Below are positions 43,573 through 54,290 of a stretch of DNA of 64,000 nucleotides, in pieces. Made by a program: the position numbers and the translations under genes. Position 1 is the first letter of the stretch; each line of letters starts with the position of its first letter. The DNA is from Prorocentrum cordatum (taxonomy: Eukaryota; Sar; Dinophyceae; Prorocentrales; Prorocentraceae), in assembly GCA_963575745.1 (NCBI GenBank), contig CAUYUJ010015723.1:252271-316270 (forward strand). The letters are read 5' to 3'. A model generated the notes under the pieces. It searched no databases and was not told where the DNA came from. It was given only the letters and a program-made list of their open reading frames with translations.

Positions 43573-44173
43573 TGCTCGCAAATTCTAACGATCCCAATTT
43601 GCCGGGTGGGGAACACACGCATCATGGCTCCAACATCGCAGAGCGGATTTCGTGCGGAAGACGTTAGGATAGGTAGGATGGGTCCAGCGCGTCCTGGAAA
43701 CATGGCCAACCTGTCGGCGATCTATCGCCAATTCCAGCTCGAGGTTTTCTTCCCCCCTTCTCATTGTCCCTCACCGCTTCGTGTCCCTGGACCGTCCCAG
43801 GGGCGCCAGGGGGGGGGATGGAGGAGGGGCATGTCCGACGACTTATTTCTCCTCCTCCTCCTCCTCCTCCTCCTCCTCATCCTCATCCTCATCCTCATCC
43901 TTCTCCTCCTCCTCCTCCTCCTCCTCCTCCTCATCCTTCTCCTCCTCCTCCTCCTCCTCCTCCTCCTCCTCCTCCTCCTCCCAGCCATGTCAGAAAATGC
44001 AGGCTTCCCAGCTGACTGGACGCGGGCTCCACGGTGCAGCGGGTGACCACGGGAAAGCCAGGGGGCGAAAGGAGGGGCAGCGACGCGCGCCCCAGGAAAA
44101 TTGGGGCGGACACGAGGAGGGGAGAGGAAGGGGTCTGGGGAGGAGGGGAGGGGGTGATGAGGGTGCAGGGTGA
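43573..44173. repeat. Dispersed repeat fragment and (CTC)n
   Basis: Bases 43660-43745 end with CGGCGATCTATCGCC, like the dispersed repeat at 345-545. Bases 43851-43985 are (CTC)n with CAT interruptions. No gene. Confidence 0.7.
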
Positions 44174-44327
44174 AGTCGGGCCTGCCCCTCTACAGGAGGA
44201 ATATTCAAGAGTAGTACAACATAGTCGGGGGACGATTGTTCTACTAGTTTCGATGATTGTTGAGTCGTTTTGAGTATGTACATTTTTCTTTTTCCAAAAT
44301 CCGCCTGTAGCGGGACATGCCCGACCT
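44174..44327. repeat. MITE1 copy
   Basis: The left end is AGTCGGGCCTGCCCCTCTAC and the complement of the right end is AGGTCGGGCATGTCCCGCTA. AT-rich core with AATATTCAAGAGTAGTAC. Confidence 0.92.
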
Positions 44328-44499
44328 GAGTAAAAGGGGGTGAAAGGGAACTCAGAGATCCAGCGGCTCCGGCAATACCCGCGTCTCCGACGCCACAGTC
44401 GTTCGTACATTACGCCGTAGCCGCGTTCCCGAGCGGTACGACAGGCGCTCCGTGCGAGCACGGAGCGGTGAAACCTCTTAGGGCAAACGCTGCTTGGCC
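44328..44499. other. Short unclassified spacer
   Basis: No feature recognised between MITE1 and the GT-rich array. Confidence 0.4.
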
Positions 44500-45490
44500 A
44501 GCCGCTGTGTGTGATTGTGTGTGATTGTGTGCGAATGTGTGCGGTTGTGTGTGATTGAGCGTGAGTGTGCGTGATTGTACGCGATTGTGCGATTGTGTGT
44601 GATTGTGTGTGCGATTGTGTGCGATTGTGTGTGAGTGTGTGCGGTTGTGTGTGACCGTGTTTGGGTGTGGATGTGTGTGTGTGTGTGTCTGTATGGGTGG
44701 TGTGTGTGGTTGGGTGTGGGTGAGTGTGTTCATATGTGTGTGCGTGTGTGATTGTGTGTGCTTGTGTGTAAGTGTCAGTGCCAATGTACGTGCACGCTCA
44801 CACACATACGCACTCACTTACACACACACACACACTTGCACACACTTACAGTTGCACTTACATTTACACTTACATGTACAAGGTGTGTGTAAGCGTGTGT
44901 GTGTGTCAGTGTGTGCATCTGGTTGTAAGTCTGTGCACGTGAATGTAAATGTGTGTAGGTGTGTGAGGTGGTTGCACGTATATGTAAGCGACTTTAAGTG
45001 CGTGTTGGTGTGTAAGTGTTTGTGCGAGTGTGGGTGTGTGTGTGTTGTGCGTGTGTGTGTGTGTGTACGTGTGCGTGTGCGCGTGTGTGTAAATGTAGAT
45101 GTAACTGTCAGTGTAAGTGTGTGTGTGTGCAGGTGTGTGCAAGTGTGTGTAAGGGTGCGTCAGTGTCTGTAAGCATGTGTGTAAGTGTGTGTAAGTGTAT
45201 GCCAGTGCATGTCAGTATGTGTGAAGTGCGCGTAGGTATGTGTACGTGAGTGTAAGTTGTGTGTTAGTGTGTGTAAGTATGTATAAGTGTGTGACAGAGT
45301 GTGTGTGTGTGCGTCTATGTGTAAGTAAGTGTATATATGTAAGTGTAAGTGTAAGTGTGTGTGTGTCAGTGTCTGTGAGTGTGTGTGTGGAAGGTGTGTC
45401 AGTGTGTAAGTGTGTGTGTGTGTGTGTGAAAGTTTGTGCGCCTGTGTTAGTATGTGTTGATAAATTGTTGTCAGTGTGTGTAAGTGTGTG
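44500..45490 (+). repeat. ~1-kb GTGTGTAA/GTGTGATT degenerate repeat
   Basis: GTGTGTAAGTGTG and GTGTGATTGTGTG variants with one strand-switched segment (44795-44880, CACACTTACA). Poly-Val/Cys frames are artefacts. Confidence 0.95.
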
Positions 45491-46189
45491 GCGGCCGGGC
45501 GGGCGGAGGGCGGGCGGGCGGGCAGGCGGGCAGGAAGCGGGAGGTCTTGGCCAGACCCGGTTTCCCCGCATTTCTTTAGGTCACTCGCGGGGGCGCGATG
45601 ATCATTGCGCCACGCGCGTCACGACCTGGACCGCGAACATGCCCCTACCCAGAGCGGCGGCTTCAGGGCGCAAGGAGAACCGCTCGTCGTGCATCGCGAG
45701 GCGCGCCGCGCGAAGCTGGGCAAAACCTGGCATGTCGTTGAAATGTGGCATTTTTCTCCCAGATCCTAAGGAGTTCTTACTTGATTAGTTAAAGGTTGGC
45801 GCATACTACTGTTACGTTGCCCGTTGCTCGGAGGTTCCCCGGGTGCTTCGGGTTCCCCGGGGTCCCCGGGCGCCTCATGCCAAGCAATGCCAAGCAATGC
45901 CAAGCATGGCGCTCATGCAATAGGAACCTTTCCCCTAATCGGGGTCGCGCCGGGCTCACTGGATTCCCAGATCCCAATCTACGCGCCGCCAAGTTTGTTA
46001 CGAAAGGTCAAAAAGATCAGGGCGGTCAGTGCTGACACGTTTCGGCCTCCGGGCGCCCCTGCCAGACCCCGGGGGCCCTCGGAGCAAGAGCGAGCCAGGA
46101 CGGCAGGCCCGCCCCCGGGGCAGAGGTCCAGGCCTCCTGGGGCGCCGCGCCGTGGAAGAGGTCGCGGCATCGGTCGATTGGGACGGGGG
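45491..46189. other. Unclassified DNA with CAAGCAATGC repeats
   Basis: Bases 45880-45905 repeat GCCAAGCAAT, as at 14645-14730, and both are followed by CCCCTAAT. Bases 45590-45790 look like ordinary sequence, but no domain is visible. Confidence 0.4.
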
Positions 46190-46375
46190 GAGTCGGACGT
46201 GGCTCGGACGAGGATAGAAATCAGTTGCAGAGCGTTCTGGGACGAACGCTCTCAGAGCGTTCCGAACCGCTCTGAGCAGGCCGCGGCGCGCAAGACATCC
46301 TCCAGAGCCGCCAGATCTCGGAGATTCTCGATTTATCCTCACGCGATTTTAACCTCGTCCTGGCTTCGTCTCGGG
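46190..46375. repeat. IR-GAGCG palindromic repeat, copy 3
   Basis: Begins CGGACGTGGCTCGGACGAGG, has GAACGCTCTCAGAGCGTTC palindromes and CGGAGATTCTCGATTTATCC, and ends AACCTCGTCCTGG. It aligns with 4771-4940. Confidence 0.82.
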
Positions 46376-46429
46376 GAGGGGCCCGAACGACGACGAGTCG
46401 ACGACGAATCGACCGCTCGGACCCCACCC

Positions 46430-46971
46430 CCGCTCCTCCTCCTCATTCATCCTCCCTCCTCCCACCTCCTCCTCCCACCTCCCACCTCCCACCTCCTCCT
46501 CCTCCTCCTCCTCCTCCTCCTCCTCCTCCTCCTTCTGTCCTTCCTTCCTTCCTTCTTCCCTCGCGCGCTCGCCCCTTCGCTGCTGGAGCCCCGCCCCGCG
46601 GAGAAGACCTCCGCGGGGGGGGGGGGGGGGGGCAGCCGCGGCGGCCTGCGGCCCGCGCTTCGCGGCGCGGCCGCCTCTGACGACCCTCGAGCCCGGGCGT
46701 CGCGAAAAGATCACGGCGGATTCGATGGCCTTCTCAGGGCTCATTTCGATGTCTCCGATTCGATTCGATTCGATTTCGATGGTTTCCGATTCCGATTCGA
46801 TTCGATTTCGGATGCCGAATTGGGCTCCGATCTCTCAACGGAGGCCTGCTAGCTTGCCGAGTTCTTCCGGTTCGACTTTTCCCGACACGGCTGCCAATTT
46901 CCACCGATCCGATGTATTTCGATCGCCGATCCGACTCATCGATTTTATTTTGGGTTCTCCTGCAGTGGCGA
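46430..46971. repeat. (CTC)n, poly-G and GATTC repeats
   Basis: Bases 46435-46545 are CTC/CCT-rich. Bases 46613-46632 are a G run. Bases 46740-46820 repeat CGATTCGATTT. No gene. Confidence 0.85.
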
Positions 46972-47190
46972 GTCGTCTTGGCTTGCCTATAGGCACACCG
47001 AGGAATGTTCTGAGTTCCGCTTGTGGCATGTACGACATGTTCTTAGAACATGTCTGGCTGGGGCTCTCTCGTTTCAACCCATCGGCTAAACGTTCTAAGA
47101 ACATGGTTGTTGTTCTTAGAGCGTTCTCGGATTCTAAGAACATCTCGTAGCAGGCCTACGGGAATGGCGGGACGGTCGATCCTTGCTTAA
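46972..47190. repeat. MITE2, complete copy
   Basis: GCAGTGGCGAGTCGTCTTGG at the left and GCCTACGGGAATGGCGGGAC at the right. Internal palindromes include TGTTCTTAGAACA and CGTTCTAAGAACA. It aligns along its length with 10326-10560. Confidence 0.9.
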
Positions 47191-48284
47191 AAAATGACTG
47201 CGGATTCGATGGTCCTCAGGGCATGGTGTCGGCCCAGTACGTGCTTACCTCGTTCAGCTCCACCGACCGCACGCGGCCCGTGTCGGCCTTGATTACACCG
47301 CCCGCGTCTCATGGAAGGGCTTTTGTGGGCAAGCGCACGCTGGCGCTTGACACACGTCCTGAGGATCGTCGAACAACAACCAGGGGGCGGGTGTCCACAC
47401 TTCGGGGCATTCGGAGGCCGAGTTCTGGCCCAGGGGCCGTCCAAAAGTTTGCCCGGGATGAGAAGCCAGCCCTGGGGGAAGCGGTCGAGAGAGTGGTGGG
47501 GGGTAACGTTCCGAAAAACATCAGAACGACGGATAGCTGGGCTTTTTATAACTTGGCTTGGGGCCCCTGGGCCCTCGCAGATGAAAGACGCCAGGCAGAT
47601 CCCGCGGAAAGGCGGTGTCCGAGAGTTCCCGTCGTGTCTTTGTGGCGGCCTCGTGGTGTTCTCACGGCGCCGGAGGAAGAGGAGGAGGAGGAGGAGGAGG
47701 AGGAGGAGGAGGAGGAGGCTGACGAGGAGAGGGAGGAGGAGCAGGAGGAAGAGGACGACGACGACGACGACGACGACGAGGACGAGGACGAGGAAGAGCA
47801 GGAGGAGGAGGCGGAGGACCTCGGGAACGCCGTCCCCACTCCGCTGCTCACCCTCCGCACGACTGCTCGCTGCGCGGCGGCGGCGGCCGCGTCGTTGGCT
47901 GCGCCGCACGGGGGGGCTGCCCGCAAGCGGGCGAGGGCGAGAGACGCCGCCCGCACACAACCAGGGGGATCCACCCCAGACATCCCCAGACATCGGGAGG
48001 CTCAGAAGAATGAGGCGTTCCAGAAGGGGGCCTCGCCCTCGAGGATCGAAGGGGTCGTCATCTCTTCCTCGGCGGAAGGTGGCGAAAGCACAAATGGGCA
48101 GCGGAAGGCCTGCGGAAGGCCGGCGGAAGCCGTCGGAATTCAAGAATTGGCTTCCCAGGACATGCCAGCATGTTTGACTTCAGGATTTCCGGAAGCCGCC
48201 AAGTAGAGATTGCCGGCTTTTGCAGATTTAGCTTGTGGAGGCCCTGTTTCGGGCCGCGCGACCAGCACAAGTCAAGAGATCAAG
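47191..48284. repeat. Unclassified DNA with GGA/GAC microsatellite and CGGAAG repeat
   Basis: Bases 47672-47815 are GGA then GAC/GAG repeats, creating an acidic Glu/Asp tract in a 327-codon frame (47223-48206). Bases 48030-48190 match the CGGAAG dispersed repeat seen at 29900-30060. The frame crosses both repeats and is not believed to be a gene. Confidence 0.6.
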
Positions 48285-48668
48285 AGATCGGATGTCTGGG
48301 CTGGGCAGATGGTTAAAACTAAAGTTCCCCGCCGCGGTGGGGGGGGGGGCACCTGTCTCAGGGGACCTAAACAACTCATTGTGGCGAAATGCGGGGGCGT
48401 GAGCGCTCCAGCCGCCGTGGGACAGGCGCCATGGGCCGCAGAAATCTGCATTTCTACGGTCGGAAGGTTTGGCTTAGTGTGTCGCTCCGCCGATTCTGGC
48501 CCACCACGCTTCAGCGCGACACGCTATCTATTTCCCCATGTCCAGGCGACAGCCTCCCGCCCCGCGGGGAGGAACGACACGTGATCTGCTTTCAAGAGAT
48601 AGCGTGTCGCCGGGGACGCTGCCGCGACACGCTAAGCAAAAGTAGACCATGATTCCCAGACATCCGAT
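48285..48668. repeat. Inverted-repeat element with ATCGGATGTCTGGG ends
   Basis: The left end ATCGGATGTCTGGGCTGGG and the complement of the right end (ATCGGATGTCTGGGAATCAT) share 14 bp. The interior also has an inverted pair, GCGACACGCTATCT and AGATAGCGTGTCGC. A partial end lies at 12503. About 384 bp, non-coding. Confidence 0.7.
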
Positions 48669-49433
<765 letters not shown>

Positions 49434-49872
49434 GGAATCAAGAATCAGAACAGTTGCGAAGCAACATCCCAAATTGAGAGACGTTACTTTCACATTTCAA
49501 GCCTTGTGCCTTCGATGGGAGTCCCCTGAGAAACCGGTCAATATATACCCGTCGAGTGCGGGTGATTAGATCGGGACGGTATTGACTTGCGAGATAGCGA
49601 AGCTGGTCCTTAGCACAACCCCCGCACTCCCGACAAAGCCATGCGCGCACTGTTTGAGAAAGAACTTCCTTGTATGTCCCGTACACCCACCGACCGCCGA
49701 CGTGGACCCCGCAACCCACCTGGGGACGTGACAGCACATCATTGATAAAGTGGGGCCGGAAACACTGAGAGCTGAACCAGGCTGCCCGAGCGGCCTTCGA
49801 CGACGACGAAAAGCAGCAGCGGCACCTTGCGCCTGACTCGTCGAGCGAGTGTTGAGTGCTGAAGGTGGCCAC
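49434..49872 (-). pseudogene. 3' end of a minus-strand non-LTR retrotransposon (C-terminal domain and tail)
   Basis: A minus-strand frame, 49872 to 49438, contains WLCRECGGCAKDQLRYLA, a CxxC-type motif like the C-terminal region that follows RNase H in dinoflagellate RT elements I have seen. Its last codons (MLLRNCSDS) overlap a perfect hairpin, GTTGC-TTC-GCAAC on the minus strand (49453-49465). The stop is followed by TGATTCC-like sequence that ends the element near 49434. The upstream part appears to continue at 53658-54140, beyond a plus-strand element. Family and function are inferred by eye. Confidence 0.6.
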
Positions 49873-52375
49873 GGCTGCGGCCGATGGCGGCCGCGGGCGG
49901 GGGGGAGGAGGAGGAGGAGGAGGAGGAGGAGGAGGAGGAGGAGGAGGAGGAGGAGGAGGAGGAGAGGAGGAGGAGGAGGAGGAGGAGGAGGAGGGGGGAA
50001 TGAGGAGGAGGAGGCGTTACGGTTTCCGGTGGTGCCCTCAGTTCTTCACGGCCCGGGGGTGGCGGGTCCAGTGGTCGGCTGCCCCCCCTCCGGTCGGCAG
50101 CCGCGGCTCTGGGGCCCGTCACCGCGCAGCCCAGTGCGGGATGTCTTGCGCCTCCCCCCGCCCCCGGCAAGGTGGCACGGCGATCCTGTGGCGGCCTGCC
50201 ATGGGGAAGGGTGCGCCCGCCTCGAGCCCTGACGATTGGCGCCAGTGCCACCGCCGTTTCGAAGGTTGGGCTCTGTCCTCAGTGTACGGGCCCGCTGGCC
50301 GCGAGGATTCTGTTTGGTTTGCCGGGTCGTTAGATTCCCTGTCCAGCGTGGCCGGCCCTTTCCCGGCCGTCGCGGTTGGCGATTTTAACTGGAAGCCCGG
50401 GTACAACGATATCGCCGAGGCTCCCTGGGAGGTTGCGGACACTCCCCCGACCACGGTGTCCCTCACGTCGCCTTCGCGCCTCATCGGTCTGGGCTGTTCG
50501 GCGGTGGTGGTGGATTCGGCCCCCATGCCCGCCGTCCCCCACCATTTCGGGGTGGTGTACGATGTCGACGTCCCCCCTCCCCCCCAGCCCGCCCAGACGC
50601 ACCGCCTCAAGAGACCGGCCCGCTACGAGTGGGTCCGTGCGCCCTCGTCGAACGAAGCTGCGCTGTTGGGTGCTGCGGCTGACGAGTGGGGGGGCCCCGA
50701 GCCTAGTTCTTCCTCCCATGGTTCCGATTGGGCAACCCAGGCGCTGGCGCGGTGGCACAGGCGCGCCGAGGCCACGCTGAAGACGGCAGCCGCCCTCGGC
50801 GTGACCAGCGTCACCCGGGCTGCCGAACGACCAAAAGGCGTTTCGACCGAAACGCGGCCCGTGGCCCCTGGCGGGCCCACGCGGGGCGAGGCCACGATCC
50901 GCGAACGTCGCCTGCTTCGGCTCCACAGGTTGGTCGTGGCGGCTGGGAGGACGAGTTCCGTGGGCACCGCGGCGCCTCTGCCACCCCTGGTCACCCGCAA
51001 GTGGGCCCCTGCCTGCCAGGATGGGTTGCTCCAGGGCCCCCTCCCCCGCACCCTTGGCGAGGCGGCCCAAGCTCTATCACGGGCGCTCGCTGCCGAAGCT
51101 AAGGTCGCCCAGCAGCGCGCCCTCAAGACGTGGCGTGCTCAGTTCTGCAAGTGGGGCGCCCGCACTGCGGCCGCGGCCGCGCGGACGATGCGGGAACCCG
51201 CGCCCGCCCCAGTCTTTTCGGCTGAGGATATGCGGCGGGATTGGGAGCCGTGGTGGGTGCCTGACTCTGGAGGCGCCCCCCTGGACTGGGTCGTCGTCGC
51301 TCGCGAGTGGGGGGTCCCCGAAATCCCCGCCAACCCCGCCTGGCGACCCCCCTCGTTCGCAGCCTTCCAGCGGGCCCTCCGGGACACTCACGGGGCGGCT
51401 GGGCTCGACGGGTGGGAGGCTTCTGAGCTGCAGGGCCTTTCGGACCACTTCCCTGGCCTCCTCCACGAGCTCTGGGCCATCCTCGTCGCCACGTTGGAGG
51501 GGGGCGCCAGCCCATGGCCTGATGAGCGCACGCGGGTTTTCGGGGCTTTGCGGGTGGTCGGCATCCCTAAGCGGGGGTCCGACGACGCCCGGCCGATCGC
51601 GATCGGGCCGGTCTGGATGCGAGTTTGGGGCCGTTGCCTCCTCGACGTGCTTCCCGCGCCCCCTGCCGAGGCGTTCGGGGAGAGGGGCGCCGTGGCCTCC
51701 GTGGCTGACTGGGCCGCCGCGCCCGGCGACGCGGGAGCCGAGGTCGACCTTAGCCGGGCCTACGACTCGGTGGACCACGGCGTCGCAGGCGCCGCCCTCA
51801 GGCACCAAGGTGCACCTGCTCCGGTCGTGGCTACCATGGAGGCTGTCTGGCGGGCCCCCCGATATTGCTCGGTGGCCGGGGACACTGCTGCTGCTTTACA
51901 CCCTACTCGGGGCCTGCCGCCCGGCGACCCTTCTTCGGGCCGTATCCTCAGTCTGGTGCTTTGCCCCTGGCACGCCGCGATCCGTTCGGTGCCCAGGACG
52001 CGCGCATGGTCCTACGTGGACGACCGTTCCATTAAGGCCGCCGCGGCGGTGGATCGGGACCGTGCCTTAGCGAGCACTGCGGAGATCGACCGGCGGCTTG
52101 GTTTTTCGGAGAACATTAGGAAGCGGCAGGTTTGGTCGGGCACCCAGAGCGCCGAACATTTGGGAGTGCGGGCCGCTGTCGGCGACGCCGCGACCTGGCC
52201 CCAGCTGCCTGGGCCTCGGGACGGGTGGGACCAGATCCGCTCCCAGGTGCGCCGGCTCCGCACGGTGCCCGGCGGGCAGCGGACCAGGGGGCTCGCGGCC
52301 CTGCGATGTGCATCGCTCCTAAACACCGGTGGTCGGCTCCGTTCTAGAACTGCGCGATCCCGCCATGTGATATGA
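49856..52375 (+). CDS. Non-LTR retrotransposon ORF: endonuclease and reverse transcriptase
   Basis: Retrotransposon enzyme that would nick the target DNA and copy its own RNA there. The true coding part starts after the GGA tract, near 49998. An AP-endonuclease-like domain contains VGDFNWKP (near 50378) and ends near HHFGVVYDVD; its usual N-terminal motifs are missing, so the element is 5'-truncated. The reverse transcriptase shows VVGIPKRGSDDARPI, motif A DLSRAYDSVDH (near 51750), motif B GLPPGDPSSG (near 51912) and catalytic motif C SYVDD (near 52010). The frame has no stop up to 52375, so it is fairly young. It ends in an ATGA overlap with the next frame, which carries the C-terminal zinc finger. 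This may be a recent frameshift or a genuine second ORF. Confidence 0.82.
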   Translation: MLKVATAAADGGRGRGGGGGGGGGGGGGGGGGGGGGEEEEEEEEEEGGMRRRRRYGFRWCPQFFTARGWRVQWSAAPPPVGSRGSGARHRAAQCGMSCASPRPRQGGTAILWRPAMGKGAPASSPDDWRQCHRRFEGWALSSVYGPAGREDSVWFAGSLDSLSSVAGPFPAVAVGDFNWKPGYNDIAEAPWEVADTPPTTVSLTSPSRLIGLGCSAVVVDSAPMPAVPHHFGVVYDVDVPPPPQPAQTHRLKRPARYEWVRAPSSNEAALLGAAADEWGGPEPSSSSHGSDWATQALARWHRRAEATLKTAAALGVTSVTRAAERPKGVSTETRPVAPGGPTRGEATIRERRLLRLHRLVVAAGRTSSVGTAAPLPPLVTRKWAPACQDGLLQGPLPRTLGEAAQALSRALAAEAKVAQQRALKTWRAQFCKWGARTAAAAARTMREPAPAPVFSAEDMRRDWEPWWVPDSGGAPLDWVVVAREWGVPEIPANPAWRPPSFAAFQRALRDTHGAAGLDGWEASELQGLSDHFPGLLHELWAILVATLEGGASPWPDERTRVFGALRVVGIPKRGSDDARPIAIGPVWMRVWGRCLLDVLPAPPAEAFGERGAVASVADWAAAPGDAGAEVDLSRAYDSVDHGVAGAALRHQGAPAPVVATMEAVWRAPRYCSVAGDTAAALHPTRGLPPGDPSSGRILSLVLCPWHAAIRSVPRTRAWSYVDDRSIKAAAAVDRDRALASTAEIDRRLGFSENIRKRQVWSGTQSAEHLGVRAAVGDAATWPQLPGPRDGWDQIRSQVRRLRTVPGGQRTRGLAALRCASLLNTGGRLRSRTARSRHVI
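49880..49997 (+). repeat. (GGA)n at the 5' edge of the plus-strand LINE
   Basis: About 90 bp of GGA. It probably marks the 5'-truncated border of the plus-strand retroelement; the long frame simply reads through it as poly-Gly/Glu. Confidence 0.9.
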
Positions 52376-53433
52376 TCGCGCTCACGTTTCGGTCTGTTGT
52401 CCGGACTCGCTGCACCTGGTGGCGCGTTCGGCGTTGGTACGCCGAGCGGGTTTCTTTGCGCCCTGTCTTCGGTACGGCGTGCGCTGTGCTGAAGGCGGCT
52501 CGGGGGGTTCCCGCGTCGCGGTTGTTGTCGGTGGCGCTCTCGGAGCATTCTGGCGTGTTCGGGCTGCTCCCGGTCGCCGCCGGGTCGCTCCCCGAAGGCG
52601 TCTGGCTGCTTCCGGCCCCGGGGCTCGACCCCCGGGCCGCGGCGGCGGTCGCCGCTGCAGCCGCCGCTGACAGCCGCGAAGCGAGAACCTGGCACCCTGG
52701 GACCCCTCGCCCCCCCCGCAGGGCTTTCGACGCCTTGTCCGATCGCGGTCAGCACGTTCTCCGGGAGCGCGCCCGGGCGGCGCTCCTTCGCCCCAGGGCG
52801 GCGCCTGGGCCCCCGCCGCGGCACGACGAAGAGGGGATTGGGGAGATCGATCTGGCTGTTCAGAGCGCGCCGCCGCGGGCCCAGTTCGGGCGATCGCTGG
52901 GCCGATACGAGACGAACCTCCTCGCCGTTTGGAGGGGCGGGGCCGTGCGCACGCCGACGCGCAGGCACGGCGGTGCGTGCGCTTGCCCGTTCGGTTGCGG
53001 GCACACCCAGGCGTCGGCTCGGCACTTCTGGGCCGAGTGCCCGCGTTTTGCTGGACGTCGGCTCGAACTCGGGGAGAATCTGCGGGTCGCGCCGGCTTGG
53101 TGGGGGGCCCAGCCCCGCGTCACGGCGAAAACGGGGTGGATCACTAAGGCTGCCGGGGGCTCGATTCAGCGTCGGGCTCAGCTGCATGTGATGGCGTGCC
53201 GCCTCGGCGTCGCCATCATGCAGGCGCTCGCCGGCCTCGGCGGGTGGGCCTTCGGGGACGCGGTCTCCCCGCCCGGGGCCCACCTGGGTCCTCCCTCCCT
53301 TCCCTCCCCTTTCCCTCCGGCGGGCGGCGTCCTGGCGGGCGGCGGGACGGACGACGACGACGCTGACGACCTCCCTCCCCCTCCTGGTGGTGGTGGCGGT
53401 GGTCCCCCGGGTGCTGACAGCCGTCCTAATTAG
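52372..53433 (+). CDS. Non-LTR retrotransposon C-terminal ORF with zinc-finger motif
   Basis: 354 codons in the +2 frame relative to the reverse-transcriptase ORF; its ATG overlaps that ORF's stop (ATGA). The centre is Ala/Pro/Arg-rich. The motif CACPFGCGHTQASARHFWAE then C-P (near 52978-53042) fits the CxxxC...HxxxxC finger that closes many LINE proteins. The C-terminal ~50 residues are low-complexity Pro/Asp/Gly. No RNase H domain is evident. Most likely the 3' part of the same element, separated by a frame change between about 52340 and 52375. Confidence 0.7.
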   Translation: MIALTFRSVVRTRCTWWRVRRWYAERVSLRPVFGTACAVLKAARGVPASRLLSVALSEHSGVFGLLPVAAGSLPEGVWLLPAPGLDPRAAAAVAAAAAADSREARTWHPGTPRPPRRAFDALSDRGQHVLRERARAALLRPRAAPGPPPRHDEEGIGEIDLAVQSAPPRAQFGRSLGRYETNLLAVWRGGAVRTPTRRHGGACACPFGCGHTQASARHFWAECPRFAGRRLELGENLRVAPAWWGAQPRVTAKTGWITKAAGGSIQRRAQLHVMACRLGVAIMQALAGLGGWAFGDAVSPPGAHLGPPSLPSPFPPAGGVLAGGGTDDDDADDLPPPPGGGGGGPPGADSRPN

Positions 53434-53657
53434 CTCCGCTTCAGTCCTGTGGTCCACCGGCCCTTTTTCCAAGGTTTGAACAGCGCTGCGCGTTGTTTTA
53501 AACAGCAGCTAGGGCAAAGGCACCCTGCTGCTTTCAATTCTCAGGGCGAGGAGGACGAAGAGGGCAAGGACCAGGACCAGGAGGAGGAGGAGGAGGCGGA
53601 GGAGGAGGAGGGGGAGGGGAGTAGACATCACCTTCGGGCGCAGGGATAGGATGACGC
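53434..53657. other. 3' flank of the plus-strand LINE with (GGA)n
   Basis: Includes CAGCGCTGCGCGTTGTTTTA and, at 53569-53620, GGA repeats. The 3' border of the plus-strand element is unclear; I see no clear poly(A) tail or target-site duplication. Confidence 0.5.
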
Positions 53658-54140
53658 TCAGGCACCAGATTCTGAGCTGCCATCGCCTCCAATTGTGCTC
53701 TCAAGAGTCGTTGCCTGACCAGTGCAGCCTTCTTTCCTGTCTCCCACACTCGCTCGCTGCAACTCCGAAGCCCTCCAAGCCGTGGCGGTATCATCCGCGA
53801 TCACATTTGCTACAGCGTTCCCCAAAATGAAATAGAGTGGCACACCTTTCTGGAGATCCTCGGAGGCCTCGAGGTGGGAGGGGACCCAGCAGACCTTGAT
53901 GCACGAGGGGTCTCGTGATTCGAGGAGCTTACCTATCTCCAGCCACCTTGGCCCAAGGGACCCTCGAGGTTCACGGTGAGCTTTATTGCGCCAACCGTCG
54001 GAATCAGCACGGTCGCCGGTAACATTTAAGAGAACGCCTGCTTCCAAACCACGAAGTTCGCCTCTAGGAAGAGTTTGCAGATTTCCCATTACAGATCCCG
54101 CGACAAAGGGCCCAATCGCCAGAGGCTCGCAACTCCTGCA
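53658..54140 (-). pseudogene. RNase H fragment of a minus-strand non-LTR retrotransposon
   Basis: The minus-strand translation contains NLQTLPRGELRGLEAG, like the QTxPRAEL start of retroelement RNase H. It continues with ADSDGW, the WVPSHL segment and a final GNAVANVIADDTA, corresponding to the usual GNxxAD. The order and spacing fit an RNase H domain degrading RNA in RNA-DNA hybrids. An active-site Asp at the expected place in the last motif appears changed (AN instead of AD), suggesting decay. It lies between the RT part (57873-60157) and the C-terminal part (49434-49872) of what may be one split element. Confidence 0.6.
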
Positions 54141-54143
54141 GTC

Positions 54144-54290
54144 GGGGCCCATGCCAAGACACACCCCACTTGCCTCCAGGGTGCCCTGGGTTTCTTTGAT
54201 CCCGATGGCTGTGCCGTGGAACGCGTGGCGCTCCCACACCGAACATCGAGGGACGTCCTGGGGTCTCAGGGTTTGGGTTCCTTGTGTGGG
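54144..54290. repeat. Dispersed inverted-repeat element (IR140), copy 2
   Basis: Matches 17726-17870 in the ketosynthase intron: ACTTGCCTCCAGGGTGCCCT, GGGTTTCTTTGAT, CGTCCTGGGGTCTCAGG and GGGTTCCTTG in the same order and spacing. The ends are more diverged than in the intron copy. Confidence 0.85.

Noticed and set aside
44603-45172. Cys/Val-rich 189-codon ORF
   Set aside because: Translation of the GTGTGTAA repeat.
47223-48206. Acidic, nucleolin-like 327-codon protein
   Set aside because: The acidic tract is a GGA/GAC microsatellite and the C-terminal part is a dispersed repeat; no conserved domain.
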